DNA of 64,000 nt, from NCBI RefSeq assembly GCF_022369515.1, contig NZ_CP059724.1, positions 3,286,001 to 3,350,000 of the forward strand. The letters are read 5' to 3'. The notes beneath the pieces are model-generated. The model saw only the letters and a list, made by a program, of their open reading frames with translations, ran no database searches and was not told where the DNA came from. Within the stretch, counting starts at the first letter, position 1. Every line of letters starts with the position of its first letter. Positions 1 through 9,511 of the stretch are shown here, in pieces. Position numbers and translations under genes: made by a program. The stretch is from Paenibacillus sp. 19GGS1-52 (GTDB lineage: Bacteria > Bacillota > Bacilli > Paenibacillales > Paenibacillaceae).

Positions 1-117
1 GCTGGCTGTGACGTATTTTTGGAGAAAATAATCAGAGAGAACTTGAAAGCGTGATCACTGGGAATAACGTACATACTGTTCTTAAGATGTTCACTTTTTC
101 CTTCTATCAATGAGTCT

Positions 118-849
118 TTAAGTGTTTAAGAAATAGAGTAGTGATTCCGGAAGCTCATTTTGCCAGAATCCCCAGAGATGGCGTCCGTCCTTTTCCCGGT
201 AGGAAACAGTCGCTCCGCGTGACTCAAGCAAAGCTTTAGTTTCGCGGTTCATTTCAACAAAATTGTAGATACCGGTATCGGTCTTGTAATCCGTTTCCTG
301 TAATCCAACTACCATGTTGATGTTAAGCCAAGAGAGATCCTCTTCCTGAGCTAGCATTTCACGGGATTCAGGATAAAACGCACCGGAAAGGCTTAGGATA
401 CGATTGAAAATGGACGGATAAGCCAAGGCGAGGTGAAGCGAAACACTGCCTCCGAGCGAATCTCCGGCAAGGATGCGTTCAGCAGGGGTGCGGCGCACTG
501 GATAATTGTGTTCAATGTAGGGAATAATCTCTTCGCCGAAGCAAGAGAGGTACTGCTTGAACCTGCTGCCAAAAGGAGCATATTCTTGCGTTCTAACTGC
601 AACATCCACTTCAACACCTACAATAATAAAGGGTTCTACGTTTTCTTCGAGAATCAGGCGTCCTGCGAGTGTAGCAATACGGCCGAAGTTGAAGAACTCC
701 TCACCGTCCTGGCAATAGACAACAGGATAACTAAGAACTTCGTTATAGCCAGGTGGAAGGTAAATACGCAGTTTTCGGTCCTCCTGGAGGTATTCGCTCC
801 AGATGGTTTGCTTAACAATTGTACGTTTCAGAAAAACAGGTTCGCTCAT
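118..849 (-). CDS. Putative esterase of the esterase D/Fes type (alpha/beta-hydrolase)
   Basis: Predicted cytoplasmic alpha/beta-hydrolase of 243 residues. The nucleophile elbow GDSLGG puts the catalytic Ser at residue 131, and a late His sits near residue 224 in the RHLWGFW stretch. The N-terminal half carries the LRIYLPPGY and YPVVYCQDG segments typical of the putative-esterase family (Fes/esterase D/YbbA-like). There is no signal peptide or membrane segment. The ATG is preceded by GAGGAAAC at good spacing. The gene is divergent from the pdh operon with about 265 bp between them. The family hydrolyses diverse acyl or siderophore esters; the substrate cannot be read from the sequence, and no siderophore genes lie nearby. 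Confidence 0.8.
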   Translation of the reverse strand: MSEPVFLKRTIVKQTIWSEYLQEDRKLRIYLPPGYNEVLSYPVVYCQDGEEFFNFGRIATLAGRLILEENVEPFIIVGVEVDVAVRTQEYAPFGSRFKQYLSCFGEEIIPYIEHNYPVRRTPAERILAGDSLGGSVSLHLALAYPSIFNRILSLSGAFYPESREMLAQEEDLSWLNINMVVGLQETDYKTDTGIYNFVEMNRETKALLESRGATVSYREKDGRHLWGFWQNELPESLLYFLNT

Positions 850-959
850 AGTTGTTTCCTCAGCTTTCTTGTCGATTTTTGCAATAGTTCTAGCATTACG
901 TTAAATTTATTCCAGCGCCAAGTGTGTCATATGTCATTTACTCGTCAAGAAAAATGTAT

Positions 960-992
960 TCTGTTATACAACATTCGCTCGTCTGTTATACA
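960..992. repeat. Pair of 11-bp direct repeats upstream of the pdh promoter
   Basis: The 11-mer TCTGTTATACA occurs at 960-970 and again at 982-992. The start-to-start spacing is 22 bp, about two helical turns, and the pair lies about 40 bp upstream of the pdh -35 box. This geometry suits a regulator bound on one face of the helix, but the motif matches no operator that I can name. Confidence 0.4.
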
Positions 993-1031
993 TACAAAAT
1001 ATATGGAAACATAAATTTTATACGTATTCCT

Positions 1032-1061
1032 TTGACGAAATGGACAAAACAGGTGTATAAT
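1032..1061 (+). promoter_or_regulatory. Sigma-A promoter of the pdh operon
   Basis: TTGACG at 1032-1037 and TATAAT at 1056-1061 are separated by 18 bp. Together they lie about 55 bp before the pdhA start. Five of six -35 bases and all six -10 bases match the vegetative consensus. Confidence 0.75.
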
Positions 1062-1114
1062 AATATTATAACAGAGGCAGCTGATATTCAAATATTTTTA
1101 TTGAGGTGAAGATA

Positions 1115-2182
1115 ATGAGCAAAGTTCCTTATGAAGTGTATACAGAGGATGTGGAGGCTCTTTCGGTGCTTTCCCCGGAAGGTGAAATTATCAATAAAGA
1201 TAAAATGCCTGCACTTACTGACGATCAATTGAAAGAAATTATGTTCAGAATGGTGTTTACCCGTACTTGGGATGATCGCGCAGTTAATCTTGGTCGTCAA
1301 GGCCGTCTGGGTTTCTATGCACCGGTATCCGGTCAGGAAGCGACGATGGTTGGTAGTGAATTCGCCTTGGAGAAAGAAGATTTCGTATGCCCGGGTTACC
1401 GCGACATTCCGCAGCTCGTCTGGCACGGACTTCCATTATACCAGGCTTTCTTGTATTCTCGTGGCCACCAGCACGGTGGAGAAATTCCTGAAGGTGTAAA
1501 TGTGCTGATGCCTCAGATTATCATTGGTGCGCAGATTTTGCACGCTACAGGGATCGCAATGGGCTACAAGCTGAAGAAACAGAAGAGCGTTGCAATTGCC
1601 TATACAGGTGATGGCGGTTCTTCCGAAGGCGATTTCTATGAAGGTATGAACTTTGCAGGACGCTTTAAACTGCCAGTTATCTTCTTTGTACAAAATAATG
1701 GTTATGCAATTACGACTCCGTTCGCCAAACAAACGGCTTCCAAATCGATCGCTCACAAAGCTATTGCAGCAGGTATTCCCGGCGTCAAAGTTGATGGTAT
1801 GGATATCTTTGCAGTTATCAGTGCAGTACAAGACGCTGCTGTACGTGCTCGTAATGGCGAAGGCGCAACACTGATTGAAGCTGTGACTTACCGTTTCCGT
1901 CCACATTCCCTTTCTGACGATGCCAGTAAATATCGTTCTAAAGAAGAAGAAGGACAATGGAATGAGAAAGACCCAATCGCCCGTCTTGCCAAGTATTTGG
2001 AGAAGAAAGGCCTCTGGACCGATGAAGATACAGCACGTGTGAGAGAAGAAGCGAAAGCAACTGTGAATGAGCAGATTAAAAAAGCAGAGCAAACACCGAA
2101 AATGACCATTTCCGGTCTGATTGATACAATGTATGAAACAACTCCACAGTATCTGGAAGAGCAAAAAGCCGATTTTGAATAA
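1115..2182 (+). CDS. pdhA: Pyruvate dehydrogenase E1 component, alpha subunit
   Basis: E1-alpha of the pyruvate dehydrogenase complex. With E1-beta and thiamine diphosphate it decarboxylates pyruvate and acetylates the lipoyl group of E2. The thiamine-diphosphate motif begins at GDGGSSEGD and ends about 30 residues later at VQNNGYAI. An RPHSLSDD segment near residue 268 resembles the phosphorylation-loop region of E1-alpha. I chose ATG 1115 because GAGGTGAAG lies just upstream; a GTG at 1106 falls inside that ribosome site. Length is 355 residues. It is the first gene of pdhA-pdhB-pdhC-lpdA. The closely related branched-chain 2-oxoacid E1 is the alternative, but the operon order and the E2/E3 partners favour pyruvate. 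Confidence 0.93.
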   Translation: MSKVPYEVYTEDVEALSVLSPEGEIINKDKMPALTDDQLKEIMFRMVFTRTWDDRAVNLGRQGRLGFYAPVSGQEATMVGSEFALEKEDFVCPGYRDIPQLVWHGLPLYQAFLYSRGHQHGGEIPEGVNVLMPQIIIGAQILHATGIAMGYKLKKQKSVAIAYTGDGGSSEGDFYEGMNFAGRFKLPVIFFVQNNGYAITTPFAKQTASKSIAHKAIAAGIPGVKVDGMDIFAVISAVQDAAVRARNGEGATLIEAVTYRFRPHSLSDDASKYRSKEEEGQWNEKDPIARLAKYLEKKGLWTDEDTARVREEAKATVNEQIKKAEQTPKMTISGLIDTMYETTPQYLEEQKADFE

Positions 2183-2197
2183 GGGGGATAACAGGCA

Positions 2198-3175
2198 ATG
2201 GCACAAATGAATATGAAAGAAGCGATCCGCGACGCAATGCGCGTTGAACTGAATCGTGACCCTAACGTTCTTATCTTCGGAGAGGATGTAGGTAATGTAG
2301 GTGGCGTATTCCGTGTAACGGAAGGGCTGCAGAAGGAGTTTGGCGAAGATCGTGTATTCGATACTCCGCTGGCTGAATCCGCAATCGGCGGTTTAGCAGT
2401 GGGTCTAGGCATACAAGGTTTCCGTCCGATTGCTGAGATTCAGTTCGTTGGTTTCATCTTTGAAGCGCTTGATCAGATCGTCATTCAGGCTGCGCGCTTG
2501 CGCTGGCGTTCAGGCGGTAAATATAATGCACCAATCGTATTCCGCACACCTTTTGGCGGCGGGGTTAAGGCAGCTGAGCTGCACACTGATTCCCTGGAAG
2601 GTCTGATCGCTCAAAGTCCAGGTATCAAAGTAGTCATTCCATCCAATCCTTATGATGCAAAAGGTCTGTTGATCGCGGCTATCCGTGACAATGACCCTGT
2701 ATTCTTCATGGAGCATTTGAACTTGTATCATGCATTCCGTGCTGAAGTGCCAGAAGGCGAATATACCATTGAGCTTGGAAAAGCGAACATTGTTCGTGAA
2801 GGCACGGACGTCACCATTGTTACCTACGGCCTGATGGTACATACATCCACTAAAGCGGCCGAGCAGCTTGAAAAAGAAGGCATCAGTGTTGAGATCATCG
2901 ATCTGCGCACGGTTAGTCCTATCGATATCGATACGATCATGACTTCTGTGAAGAAAACCAATCGTGTCATTGTTGTACAGGAAGCACAGAAGAGTGCAGG
3001 CGTAGCTGCTGAAGTTATCGCACAAATCAATGAAAAAGGCATACTCCATTTGGAAGCTCCAGTCCTTCGTATTGCAGGTCCTGATACTGTGTATCCGTTC
3101 GCGCAAATTGAAGATACCTGGCTCCCTAACCCTGCACGTATTATTGCAGGCGTGAAGAAAGTTATGGAATTTTAA
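2198..3175 (+). CDS. pdhB: Pyruvate dehydrogenase E1 component, beta subunit
   Basis: E1-beta, 325 residues, the partner of pdhA in the E1 heterotetramer. It starts 15 bp after the pdhA stop, with AAGGGGGA as ribosome site. The [18 protein letters not shown] segment and the [11 protein letters not shown] segment are typical of the transketolase pyrimidine-binding domain. The C-terminal transketolase domain contains VIDLRT-type text ([15 protein letters not shown]) and an [12 protein letters not shown] stretch. The close spacing makes co-transcription with its neighbours very likely. Confidence 0.95.
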   Translation: MAQMNMKEAIRDAMRVELNRDPNVLIFGEDVGNVGGVFRVTEGLQKEFGEDRVFDTPLAESAIGGLAVGLGIQGFRPIAEIQFVGFIFEALDQIVIQAARLRWRSGGKYNAPIVFRTPFGGGVKAAELHTDSLEGLIAQSPGIKVVIPSNPYDAKGLLIAAIRDNDPVFFMEHLNLYHAFRAEVPEGEYTIELGKANIVREGTDVTIVTYGLMVHTSTKAAEQLEKEGISVEIIDLRTVSPIDIDTIMTSVKKTNRVIVVQEAQKSAGVAAEVIAQINEKGILHLEAPVLRIAGPDTVYPFAQIEDTWLPNPARIIAGVKKVMEF

Positions 3176-3227
3176 ATAATCTATCAGCATGAAGTGAATG
3201 CTTACAAAATTTTGGGAGGTTTTCGAG

Positions 3228-4556
3228 TTGGCAAAATTTGAGTACCGGTTCCCTGAACTAGGTGAAGGCCTGCATGAAGGCGAAATCATCAAAATGCATA
3301 TCAAGGCCGGAGATAAAGTAACTGACGATGATATTGTTATGGAAGTTCAGAATGATAAAGCAGTAGTAGAAGTACCTTCTCCGGTAAACGGCACGGTGCT
3401 AGAAGTATTGACTAAGGATGGACAGGTTTGCCGTGTTGGCGACGTTGTGGCGATTATTGATGCTGAGGGCGATGTTCCTGAACAGGAAGCTCCGGCTGGA
3501 GACCACGGTTCCCAAGAGGCGGATGCCGCAAAAGGAAGCGCAGATACAACTTCTTCCCCTGCAGCAACTAGTCCAGCAGACGCTAAAGAAGGCGGAGCGG
3601 CAGTTTCAGCCGTACCAGCTCCTGACCGTGATGTTCTGGCAACACCAAGTGTCCGTAAATTTGCCCGCGATCAAAGTGTAGACATTTCGAAAGTGAATGG
3701 CAGCGGAAAAAATGGCAAAATCACTCACGAAGATGTTGAAGCCTTCTTGAGCGGTGGTTCGGCACCTGCAGCAGCAGTTACAGCAACTGAAGAAGCAGCT
3801 CCAAAAACAGAAACAAAAGCAGCAGCACCTGCACCAGCCGCTGGCAATGTTAGTCTTGAAGAAGAACGTGTGCCGTTCAAGGGCATTCGCAAAGCGATCG
3901 CTAATGCTATGGTTAAATCGGCTTACACTGCTCCACATGTTACCATCATGGATGAAGTAGACGTAACTGAACTGGTTGCCTTCCGTACCCGTATGAAGCC
4001 AGTTGCTGAGAAAAAAGGCGTTAAGGTAACCTACCTTCCGTTTATTGTCAAAGCACTCGTAGCAGCTTCCCGTCAATTCCCTGCACTTAATGCAATGATT
4101 GATGAAGAATCCAATGAAATTGTTTATAAGAAATATTACAACATCGGTATCGCTACCGATACAGATAACGGCTTGATCGTTCCAGTTATCAAGGATGCTG
4201 ATCGTAAGAGCATCTGGATGATCGCCAGCAGTATCAGCGACCTGGCTTTGCGTGGACGTGATGGTAAGCTTGCATCGCATGAAATGAAAGGCAGCACGAT
4301 CTCGATCAGCAACATCGGCTCTGCCGGCGGCATGTTCTTTACTCCAATCATTAATTTCCCAGAAGTGGCTATCCTCGGAACTGGCCGCATCACAGAGAAA
4401 CCAGTTGTAAAGAATGGCGAAATCGTAGCGGCTCCTGTAATGGCCTTGTCCCTGAGCTTTGATCACCGAATTATTGATGGCGCAACAGCACAGAACTTCA
4501 TGAATTACATCAAAATGCTGCTTGCTAATCCTGATATGCTAGTTATGGAGGTGTAA
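3228..4556 (+). CDS. pdhC: Dihydrolipoyllysine acetyltransferase (E2) of pyruvate dehydrogenase
   Basis: E2 core protein, 442 residues. One lipoyl domain sits at about residues 1-80 with Lys44 in the QNDKAVVEV lipoylation site. An Ala/Pro-rich linker follows, then a peripheral-subunit-binding domain (TPSVRKFARD to HEDVEAFL), a second Ala/Thr/Pro linker and the catalytic domain. The catalytic signature SFDHRIIDG gives His413 and Asp417. The start is TTG 3228, seven bases after GGGAGGT; longer upstream starts would bury that site inside the gene. The leader TTACAAAATTTTGGGAGG resembles the leaders of two other genes in this window (pspA and the DUF4178 gene). Confidence 0.94.
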   Translation: MAKFEYRFPELGEGLHEGEIIKMHIKAGDKVTDDDIVMEVQNDKAVVEVPSPVNGTVLEVLTKDGQVCRVGDVVAIIDAEGDVPEQEAPAGDHGSQEADAAKGSADTTSSPAATSPADAKEGGAAVSAVPAPDRDVLATPSVRKFARDQSVDISKVNGSGKNGKITHEDVEAFLSGGSAPAAAVTATEEAAPKTETKAAAPAPAAGNVSLEEERVPFKGIRKAIANAMVKSAYTAPHVTIMDEVDVTELVAFRTRMKPVAEKKGVKVTYLPFIVKALVAASRQFPALNAMIDEESNEIVYKKYYNIGIATDTDNGLIVPVIKDADRKSIWMIASSISDLALRGRDGKLASHEMKGSTISISNIGSAGGMFFTPIINFPEVAILGTGRITEKPVVKNGEIVAAPVMALSLSFDHRIIDGATAQNFMNYIKMLLANPDMLVMEV

Positions 4557-4559
4557 CAT

Positions 4560-5972
4560 ATGGTAGTTGGAGATGCTTCACTCGATATTGATACTTTGAT
4601 TATTGGTGCAGGTCCTGGTGGGTATGTGGCAGCTATTCGTGCCGCACAGCTCGGCCAGAAAGTTATAATCGTGGATAAATCGGAAGTGGGCGGCGTGTGC
4701 TTGAACCGCGGCTGTATTCCTTCCAAAGCGCTGATCTCTGCAGCACATCAATACGAATCTGCGCAGCATGGTGCAGTTTTCGGTGTTACGGCTGAGAACG
4801 TTAAGGTGGATTTCGCCAAAACTCAAGAGTTCAAGAATGGCGTTGTCAAAAGAATGACCAGCGGTGTATCTAGTCTCTTAAAAGGCAACAAAATTGAAGT
4901 GTTTAACGGTGAGTGCATGTTCATCAGCGACACGGAAGCACGTGTATTCAATGAACATGAATCTCCACGTTACCGTTTCAAGAACTGTATCATTGCGACC
5001 GGATCACGTCCGATCGAACTTAAGCCTTTCCCATTCGGTGGCCGTATTCTTTCCTCGACCGAAGCACTTGAACTTCCAGAAATTCCGAAGAGCATGATCG
5101 TTATCGGCGGTGGATACATCGGTGCTGAACTTGGCCAAATGTACTCTAAATTCGGCACTAAAGTAACGATTATTGAAGGTCTGGATACTGTTCTGCCAGG
5201 CTTCGATAAGGATATGACTCGTCTTGTTGCCAAGAACATGGCCAAGACTGGCATCGAAATCGTTACGAATGCCAAAGCTGAAAGTGCTGTACAGAATGAC
5301 AAGGAAGTAACCGTGAAATACTCCGTTGGCGGCGAAGCCAAAGAAGTTACTGCGGAATACCTGCTCGTTACAGTCGGCCGTCGTCCGAACACGGATGGCG
5401 AACTAGGTCTAGATCTAATCGGTCTGGAACTTGACGAACGCGGATTGATTAAGGTTGACCATCAGGGTCGTACTAGCATTCCACATATCTATGCTATCGG
5501 GGACATTGTTCCTGGTCTGGCACTGGCTCATAAAGCTTCTTACGAAGGTAAAATCGCTGCTGAAGCGATCTCCGGACACAAATCTGTGGTTGACTACAAA
5601 GTCATCCCGGCTGTCGTGTTCACTGATCCTGAATGCTCTAGCGTAGGCTTGACTGAGAAGGAAGCGAAGGACAAAGGCTTTAAAGTGAAGAGTGGCAAGT
5701 TCCCGTTCGCTGGTAACGGCCGCGCAGTTTCTTTAAACGCTCCTGACGGCTTTATCAGACTTGTAGCTAACGAAGAGAACAATCTGGTTCTCGGCGCACA
5801 AATCGTGGGTATTGAAGCTTCCAACCTGATTGCTGAACTGGGTCTGGCGATTGAAATGGGCGCAACGCTTGAAGATATTGCTTTGACTATCCATGCCCAT
5901 CCAACCCTTGGCGAAATTGTCATGGAAGCGGCTGAACTGGTAGAAGGCCATCCAATTCACGTAATGAAATAA
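4560..5972 (+). CDS. lpdA: Dihydrolipoyl dehydrogenase (E3)
   Basis: Flavoprotein that reoxidises the dihydrolipoyl arm of E2 with NAD+. An N-terminal FAD fold (IIGAGPGGYVAA) leads into the redox disulfide GGVCLNRGC with Cys47 and Cys52. An NAD-binding fold (VIGGGYIGAELG) starts near residue 180, and the dimerisation domain carries the active-site HAHPTLGE from about residue 445. Length is 470 residues, normal for the family. Its ribosome site GGAGGTG lies inside the last codons of pdhC, so translation is probably coupled. A terminator follows, making this the last gene of the operon. Confidence 0.95.
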   Translation: MVVGDASLDIDTLIIGAGPGGYVAAIRAAQLGQKVIIVDKSEVGGVCLNRGCIPSKALISAAHQYESAQHGAVFGVTAENVKVDFAKTQEFKNGVVKRMTSGVSSLLKGNKIEVFNGECMFISDTEARVFNEHESPRYRFKNCIIATGSRPIELKPFPFGGRILSSTEALELPEIPKSMIVIGGGYIGAELGQMYSKFGTKVTIIEGLDTVLPGFDKDMTRLVAKNMAKTGIEIVTNAKAESAVQNDKEVTVKYSVGGEAKEVTAEYLLVTVGRRPNTDGELGLDLIGLELDERGLIKVDHQGRTSIPHIYAIGDIVPGLALAHKASYEGKIAAEAISGHKSVVDYKVIPAVVFTDPECSSVGLTEKEAKDKGFKVKSGKFPFAGNGRAVSLNAPDGFIRLVANEENNLVLGAQIVGIEASNLIAELGLAIEMGATLEDIALTIHAHPTLGEIVMEAAELVEGHPIHVMK

Positions 5973-5993
5973 ATGCTTTTATAAGCTGTAGGA

Positions 5994-6034
5994 GGTTGTC
6001 CCAATGCCAGTAATGGCTAGGGGCAGCCTTTTTT
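5994..6034 (+). terminator. Intrinsic terminator of the pdh operon
   Basis: A 9-bp stem (GGTTGTCCC against GGGGCAGCC, with G-T pairs) is followed by TTTTTT. It starts 21 bp after the lpdA stop. Confidence 0.8.
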
Positions 6035-6183
6035 GGTGACTTACTGAGAGTTGATTCCTAATATTGTGGTTGATATACTGTAAAGCAAGTTGTGTTGTAG
6101 AGATATATGGAACTTACATTCATATACTGGGAGCGATATGTTAGAAATATTGAAACATTCTATATCAGATGATGAAAGAATAA

Positions 6184-7185
6184 ATGAATATGAGAAAAAG
6201 GATGTACATGATGCGAGCTGATAAATTACGGTTAGGTGATGAAATACGAATTATTTCGCCATCTAGAAGCTTAGCTTTAATATCGACCGAGCAAAGAGAA
6301 CAGGCTAAAAGGCAACTTGAGAGCATTGGTTTTAGAATCTCATTTTCAAAAAATTCATTGGAAACTGATGAGTTTGCCTCTTCAACGATCGAATCGCGAA
6401 TTGAGGATCTGCACGATGCTTTTTTGGACCCAAACGTCAAGGGCATATTAACTACCCTCGGCGGCTTTAATTGTAATCAGTTATTGAGGTACATAGATTA
6501 TTCAATCATAGAATCTAACCCCAAAAGACTATGCGGATATTCTGATATTACAGCATTAAGTAATGCCATTTTTGCTAAAACTGGTCTTATCACCTATTCT
6601 GGCCCACATTTTTCTACTTTCGCAATGCTCCATGGTAATGAGTATACTGTTGAATATTTCCAGAAAATAATGCTAAGCAATGAAGAGATTATCCTTAAGG
6701 CTTCAGATCAATGGAGTGATTATGATTGGCATTTAGACCAGGAGAACCGTATATTCTCGAAGAATGAGGGGCCATACATCATTAATGCTGGACACGCGCA
6801 GGGAATTCTGATTGGTGGCAATCTATGTACATTAAATCTGCTGCAAGGAACTGAGTTTATGCCTAGCTTATTGAATTCAATACTTTTTCTAGAGGATGAT
6901 TACGAGTCACTTCCCGCCACTTTTGACAGAGACTTGCAATCGCTTATTCATCTGCCTGAATTTGGAAATGTTAAAGGAATTGTGATTGGCAGATTTCAAA
7001 AAGCATCGCAAATGACCGAGAATTTATTGAGAAAAATAATAAAATCAAAAAGAGAATTACTACGAATTCCTATCATTGCGGATGTGGATTTTGGGCATAC
7101 CTCACCACAGATAACCTTTCCAATTGGAGGGCGAGTATCTATAAATGCGAATGAAAAAGGAATAGAATTACTAATAGCGGAATAA
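6184..7185 (+). CDS. S66-family peptidase (LD-carboxypeptidase / MccF-like)
   Basis: Serine peptidase of family S66, which includes cytoplasmic LD-carboxypeptidases that trim murein tetrapeptides and MccF-type immunity proteins that cleave microcin C-like conjugates. The N-terminal segment KLRLGDEIRIISPS, the nucleophile context GYSDITAL (Ser near residue 120), FLEDD with the catalytic Glu, and the terminal DFGHTSP with the catalytic His give the Ser-Glu-His triad. Length is 333 residues. Several ATGs occur in a row; AAAAGGA just before 6208/6211 suggests the real start may be there, giving MRADKLRLGDE. No microcin biosynthesis genes are nearby, so wall recycling and antibiotic immunity are both possible. 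Confidence 0.85.
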   Translation: MNMRKRMYMMRADKLRLGDEIRIISPSRSLALISTEQREQAKRQLESIGFRISFSKNSLETDEFASSTIESRIEDLHDAFLDPNVKGILTTLGGFNCNQLLRYIDYSIIESNPKRLCGYSDITALSNAIFAKTGLITYSGPHFSTFAMLHGNEYTVEYFQKIMLSNEEIILKASDQWSDYDWHLDQENRIFSKNEGPYIINAGHAQGILIGGNLCTLNLLQGTEFMPSLLNSILFLEDDYESLPATFDRDLQSLIHLPEFGNVKGIVIGRFQKASQMTENLLRKIIKSKRELLRIPIIADVDFGHTSPQITFPIGGRVSINANEKGIELLIAE

Positions 7186-7340
7186 GGGCTTTGGCGGAGA
7201 CTAAGCATCTTTTATAGATAATCTGCAATACATAGATTATATTTACAATATGGAATATCGGCGTACAGAACAGAAGATGGAATTAGGCCAAACCACATAA
7301 CATCAATAATATATAAATTAATGAAATGGAGTGTGCTGTT

Positions 7341-7754
7341 ATGGGATCATGGGGTTATGGGATTTTTGAGAACGATGATGTATTGGATTGGAAAGCGGAA
7401 TTACTGGAGACGAAGGGTTTGGATTTTATCGAGGTTACGCTTGATAATGTGATTAAAGCAGATTATATAGAAGCGGATTTATCATCAAATGGTCTGGGTG
7501 CAATCGAGATTGTCGCAGCCTTACAGGGGAAACCAGGTGTGGAAATTAGGAATAAGAACATATATGTGGAAGGCCTGGATGGATGGATTAAATTGTATGC
7601 AGGACAAGGTGAGGGCCTAGTCGAAGCCGCCAAAATAGCGGTTAAAAGAATTAAAACAGACTCAGAATTAAAGGAATTATGGGAAGATTCGGATGAATTT
7701 GCTGAGTGGCTAAAAGTGGTTAGAGAACTGGAAAGCCGACTATTGGCCATTTAG
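7341..7754 (+). CDS. DUF4259 family protein
   Basis: A 137-residue protein that opens with MGSWGYGIFENDDVLDW, the hallmark of the DUF4259 family, whose function is unknown. It is acidic and soluble, with no signal peptide or membrane segment. The start chosen is ATG 7341, nine bases after a GGAG; an upstream ATG at 7326 overlaps that site. It ends 13 bp before the methyltransferase gene and probably shares a transcript with it. Confidence 0.8.
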   Translation: MGSWGYGIFENDDVLDWKAELLETKGLDFIEVTLDNVIKADYIEADLSSNGLGAIEIVAALQGKPGVEIRNKNIYVEGLDGWIKLYAGQGEGLVEAAKIAVKRIKTDSELKELWEDSDEFAEWLKVVRELESRLLAI

Positions 7755-7767
7755 AGGAGGTCGAGCA

Positions 7768-8508
7768 ATGACTTTTATGCCTCGAGAAAAAGCTCTGAGC
7801 TATGCCAAATATCGCTTACCTTACTCGGCAAATGCCTGTAAATACATCATTGATGCAGCAGATGTCAGTCAAGGAGTCGTTGCTGATATTGGGGCAGGCA
7901 CTGGACTTTTGACACAGCATTTTGTAGGAATGGTTAGAAAGATTATTGCAATAGAACCTGAACTAGAGATGCGTAATCTGGCCATTGAATTGCTGGGGAA
8001 AAATGTGGGGATTGAGTGCATAGCTGGAACAGCGGAGAATACCACCCTTAATGCTCATTCGATTGATTTGATAGTGGCAGCGAATGCATATCATAGATTT
8101 CAACCGGAAGAGACAATTCATGAGTTTAAAAGAATTTTAAAGCCGAAGGGTATGCTAGCTGTAATCTCCTATTATGATAGCTCTAACTTTTTGCGGGATA
8201 ATATGCTTATAACTGGGCTTGATGAATACCACAAACGGTTAAGTGAAACAAGGCACAAACAACCGGTTCAATACTTTTTCGGAGATTCTAAACCTGAGAG
8301 GTTTCTCTTTGAGCAAGAAATAAAGGAGTCATGGGAAGAGTATTGGGGAGCGAACAGTTCTGGTATGGAATCACCTGAAGAGGATGAGGAATGGTTCGAA
8401 GCTTTCCGTGATAAGCATCAAGAACGATTTGCTCTACTGGAAAATAACGGTCTGATAACGGTAAAATACGCTACCGAAGTATGGTTGGGTCAACCTAAGT
8501 ATAATTGA
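7768..8508 (+). CDS. Class I SAM-dependent methyltransferase
   Basis: A 246-residue Rossmann-fold methyltransferase. Motif I is VADIGAGTGLLT near residue 38. It is followed by the acidic residue of motif II (AIEPELEM), a motif III-like region (IAGTAENTTL), DLIVAANAYHRF and the PKGMLAVISYYD strand. This is the methyltransferase 11/25 type, with small-molecule or ubiquinone-like acceptors. The substrate is not evident. The ribosome site GAGGAGG lies 8 bp upstream of the ATG, and a terminator hairpin follows the gene. Confidence 0.85.
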   Translation: MTFMPREKALSYAKYRLPYSANACKYIIDAADVSQGVVADIGAGTGLLTQHFVGMVRKIIAIEPELEMRNLAIELLGKNVGIECIAGTAENTTLNAHSIDLIVAANAYHRFQPEETIHEFKRILKPKGMLAVISYYDSSNFLRDNMLITGLDEYHKRLSETRHKQPVQYFFGDSKPERFLFEQEIKESWEEYWGANSSGMESPEEDEEWFEAFRDKHQERFALLENNGLITVKYATEVWLGQPKYN

Positions 8509-8527
8509 TTACATTCTCCACCTTATG

Positions 8528-8568
8528 AATCAGCAGTATGCTGCACAAATGCATGCTGCTGATTTTTT
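8528..8568 (+). terminator. Intrinsic terminator after the methyltransferase gene
   Basis: A 14-bp stem (AATCAGCAGTATGC against GCATGCTGCTGATT, one G-T pair) with a 9-nt loop is followed by a T tract. It separates the methyltransferase gene from thyA. Confidence 0.85.
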
Positions 8569-8654
8569 GCGGTTATGCTGTGAAGGTAAGGTTACAGAGT
8601 GTGCTAGGTCATGGTAAACTAATAAAAGAAAAAAGGATAGAGGAGCGTTGCCGT

Positions 8655-9449
8655 TTGCGTAAATATTTGGAGTTACTTCAGGATATATTGGATCATGGCA
8701 GTGCAAAAAGTGACCGGACAGGAACTGGTACTTACTCTGTCTTTGGTCGCCAGCTTCGGTTTGACCTGGCTGAGGGTTTTCCACTAATGACTACTAAACG
8801 TATTCATCTGAAATCAGTTGTGCATGAGTTGCTGTGGTTTCTGAAGGGCGAGACGAATACCGCTTATTTGAAGGCGAATGGTGTCTCCATCTGGGATGAG
8901 TGGGCGGATGAGAATGGTGAACTTGGACCGGTATATGGTTCACAGTGGCGGGCTTGGGAGAGTGCCGACGGTCGCCATATCGATCAGATCACGAATGTGA
9001 TCGAAGCCATCAAGAACAACCCGGATTCGCGACGTCACATCGTCAGTGCCTGGAATGTTGGCGAGATTGACCAGATGAAGCTACCACCTTGCCATTTTGT
9101 ATTTCAGTTTTATGTTGCAGATGGCAAACTTTCCTGTATGCTGACGATGCGTTCCGTGGACTCCTTTCTGGGGTTGCCTTTTAACATTGCTAGTTATGCA
9201 CTGCTGACCCATATGGTCGCACAGCAGACAGGACTTGAGGTTGGTGAATTTATCTGGTCGGGTGGAGATGTGCACATTTATACCAATCATCTCGAACAGG
9301 TGGCAACTCAATTAACGAGAGAGCCTTATGAACTACCAAAGCTGGTTATAAGCAGAAAGCCGGATACTATTTTTGACTACAACTTCGATGACTTTGCATT
9401 TACAGATTACGTCTATCACCCGGCGATCAAAGCGCCAGTAGCGATATAG
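8655..9449 (+). CDS. thyA: Thymidylate synthase
   Basis: ThyA makes dTMP from dUMP using methylene-tetrahydrofolate. The active-site [12 protein letters not shown] places the catalytic Cys at residue 146, the same number as in the E. coli enzyme. [13 protein letters not shown] and the phosphate-binding Arg region are also visible. The start is TTG 8655, eight bases after AGGAG, giving 264 residues, the canonical ThyA length; longer in-frame extensions would run back through the preceding terminator. dfrA follows 62 bp downstream and regenerates the tetrahydrofolate that ThyA oxidises. Confidence 0.95.
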   Translation: MRKYLELLQDILDHGSAKSDRTGTGTYSVFGRQLRFDLAEGFPLMTTKRIHLKSVVHELLWFLKGETNTAYLKANGVSIWDEWADENGELGPVYGSQWRAWESADGRHIDQITNVIEAIKNNPDSRRHIVSAWNVGEIDQMKLPPCHFVFQFYVADGKLSCMLTMRSVDSFLGLPFNIASYALLTHMVAQQTGLEVGEFIWSGGDVHIYTNHLEQVATQLTREPYELPKLVISRKPDTIFDYNFDDFAFTDYVYHPAIKAPVAI

Positions 9450-9511
9450 GAAGACAGGATTATCTCTTGTGAAATGTGTATTGATAAATTTCGGAGAGAG
9501 TGGGCAATGAG

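Noticed and set aside
1..117. A gene at the left edge of the window.
   Set aside because: The sequence has no frame of useful length and no recognisable motif; it is probably the space downstream of the esterase gene.
433..1014. A 193-codon plus-strand frame opposite the esterase gene.
   Set aside because: It is antisense to a gene with clear catalytic motifs, has no ribosome site, and shows no domain.
1436..2206. A 256-codon minus-strand frame opposite pdhA.
   Set aside because: It is Cys/Phe-rich nonsense typical of antisense frames, with no start signal.
3606..4466. A 286-codon minus-strand frame opposite pdhC.
   Set aside because: Its low-complexity Cys/Arg run is the complement of the Ala/Pro linker; no ribosome site.
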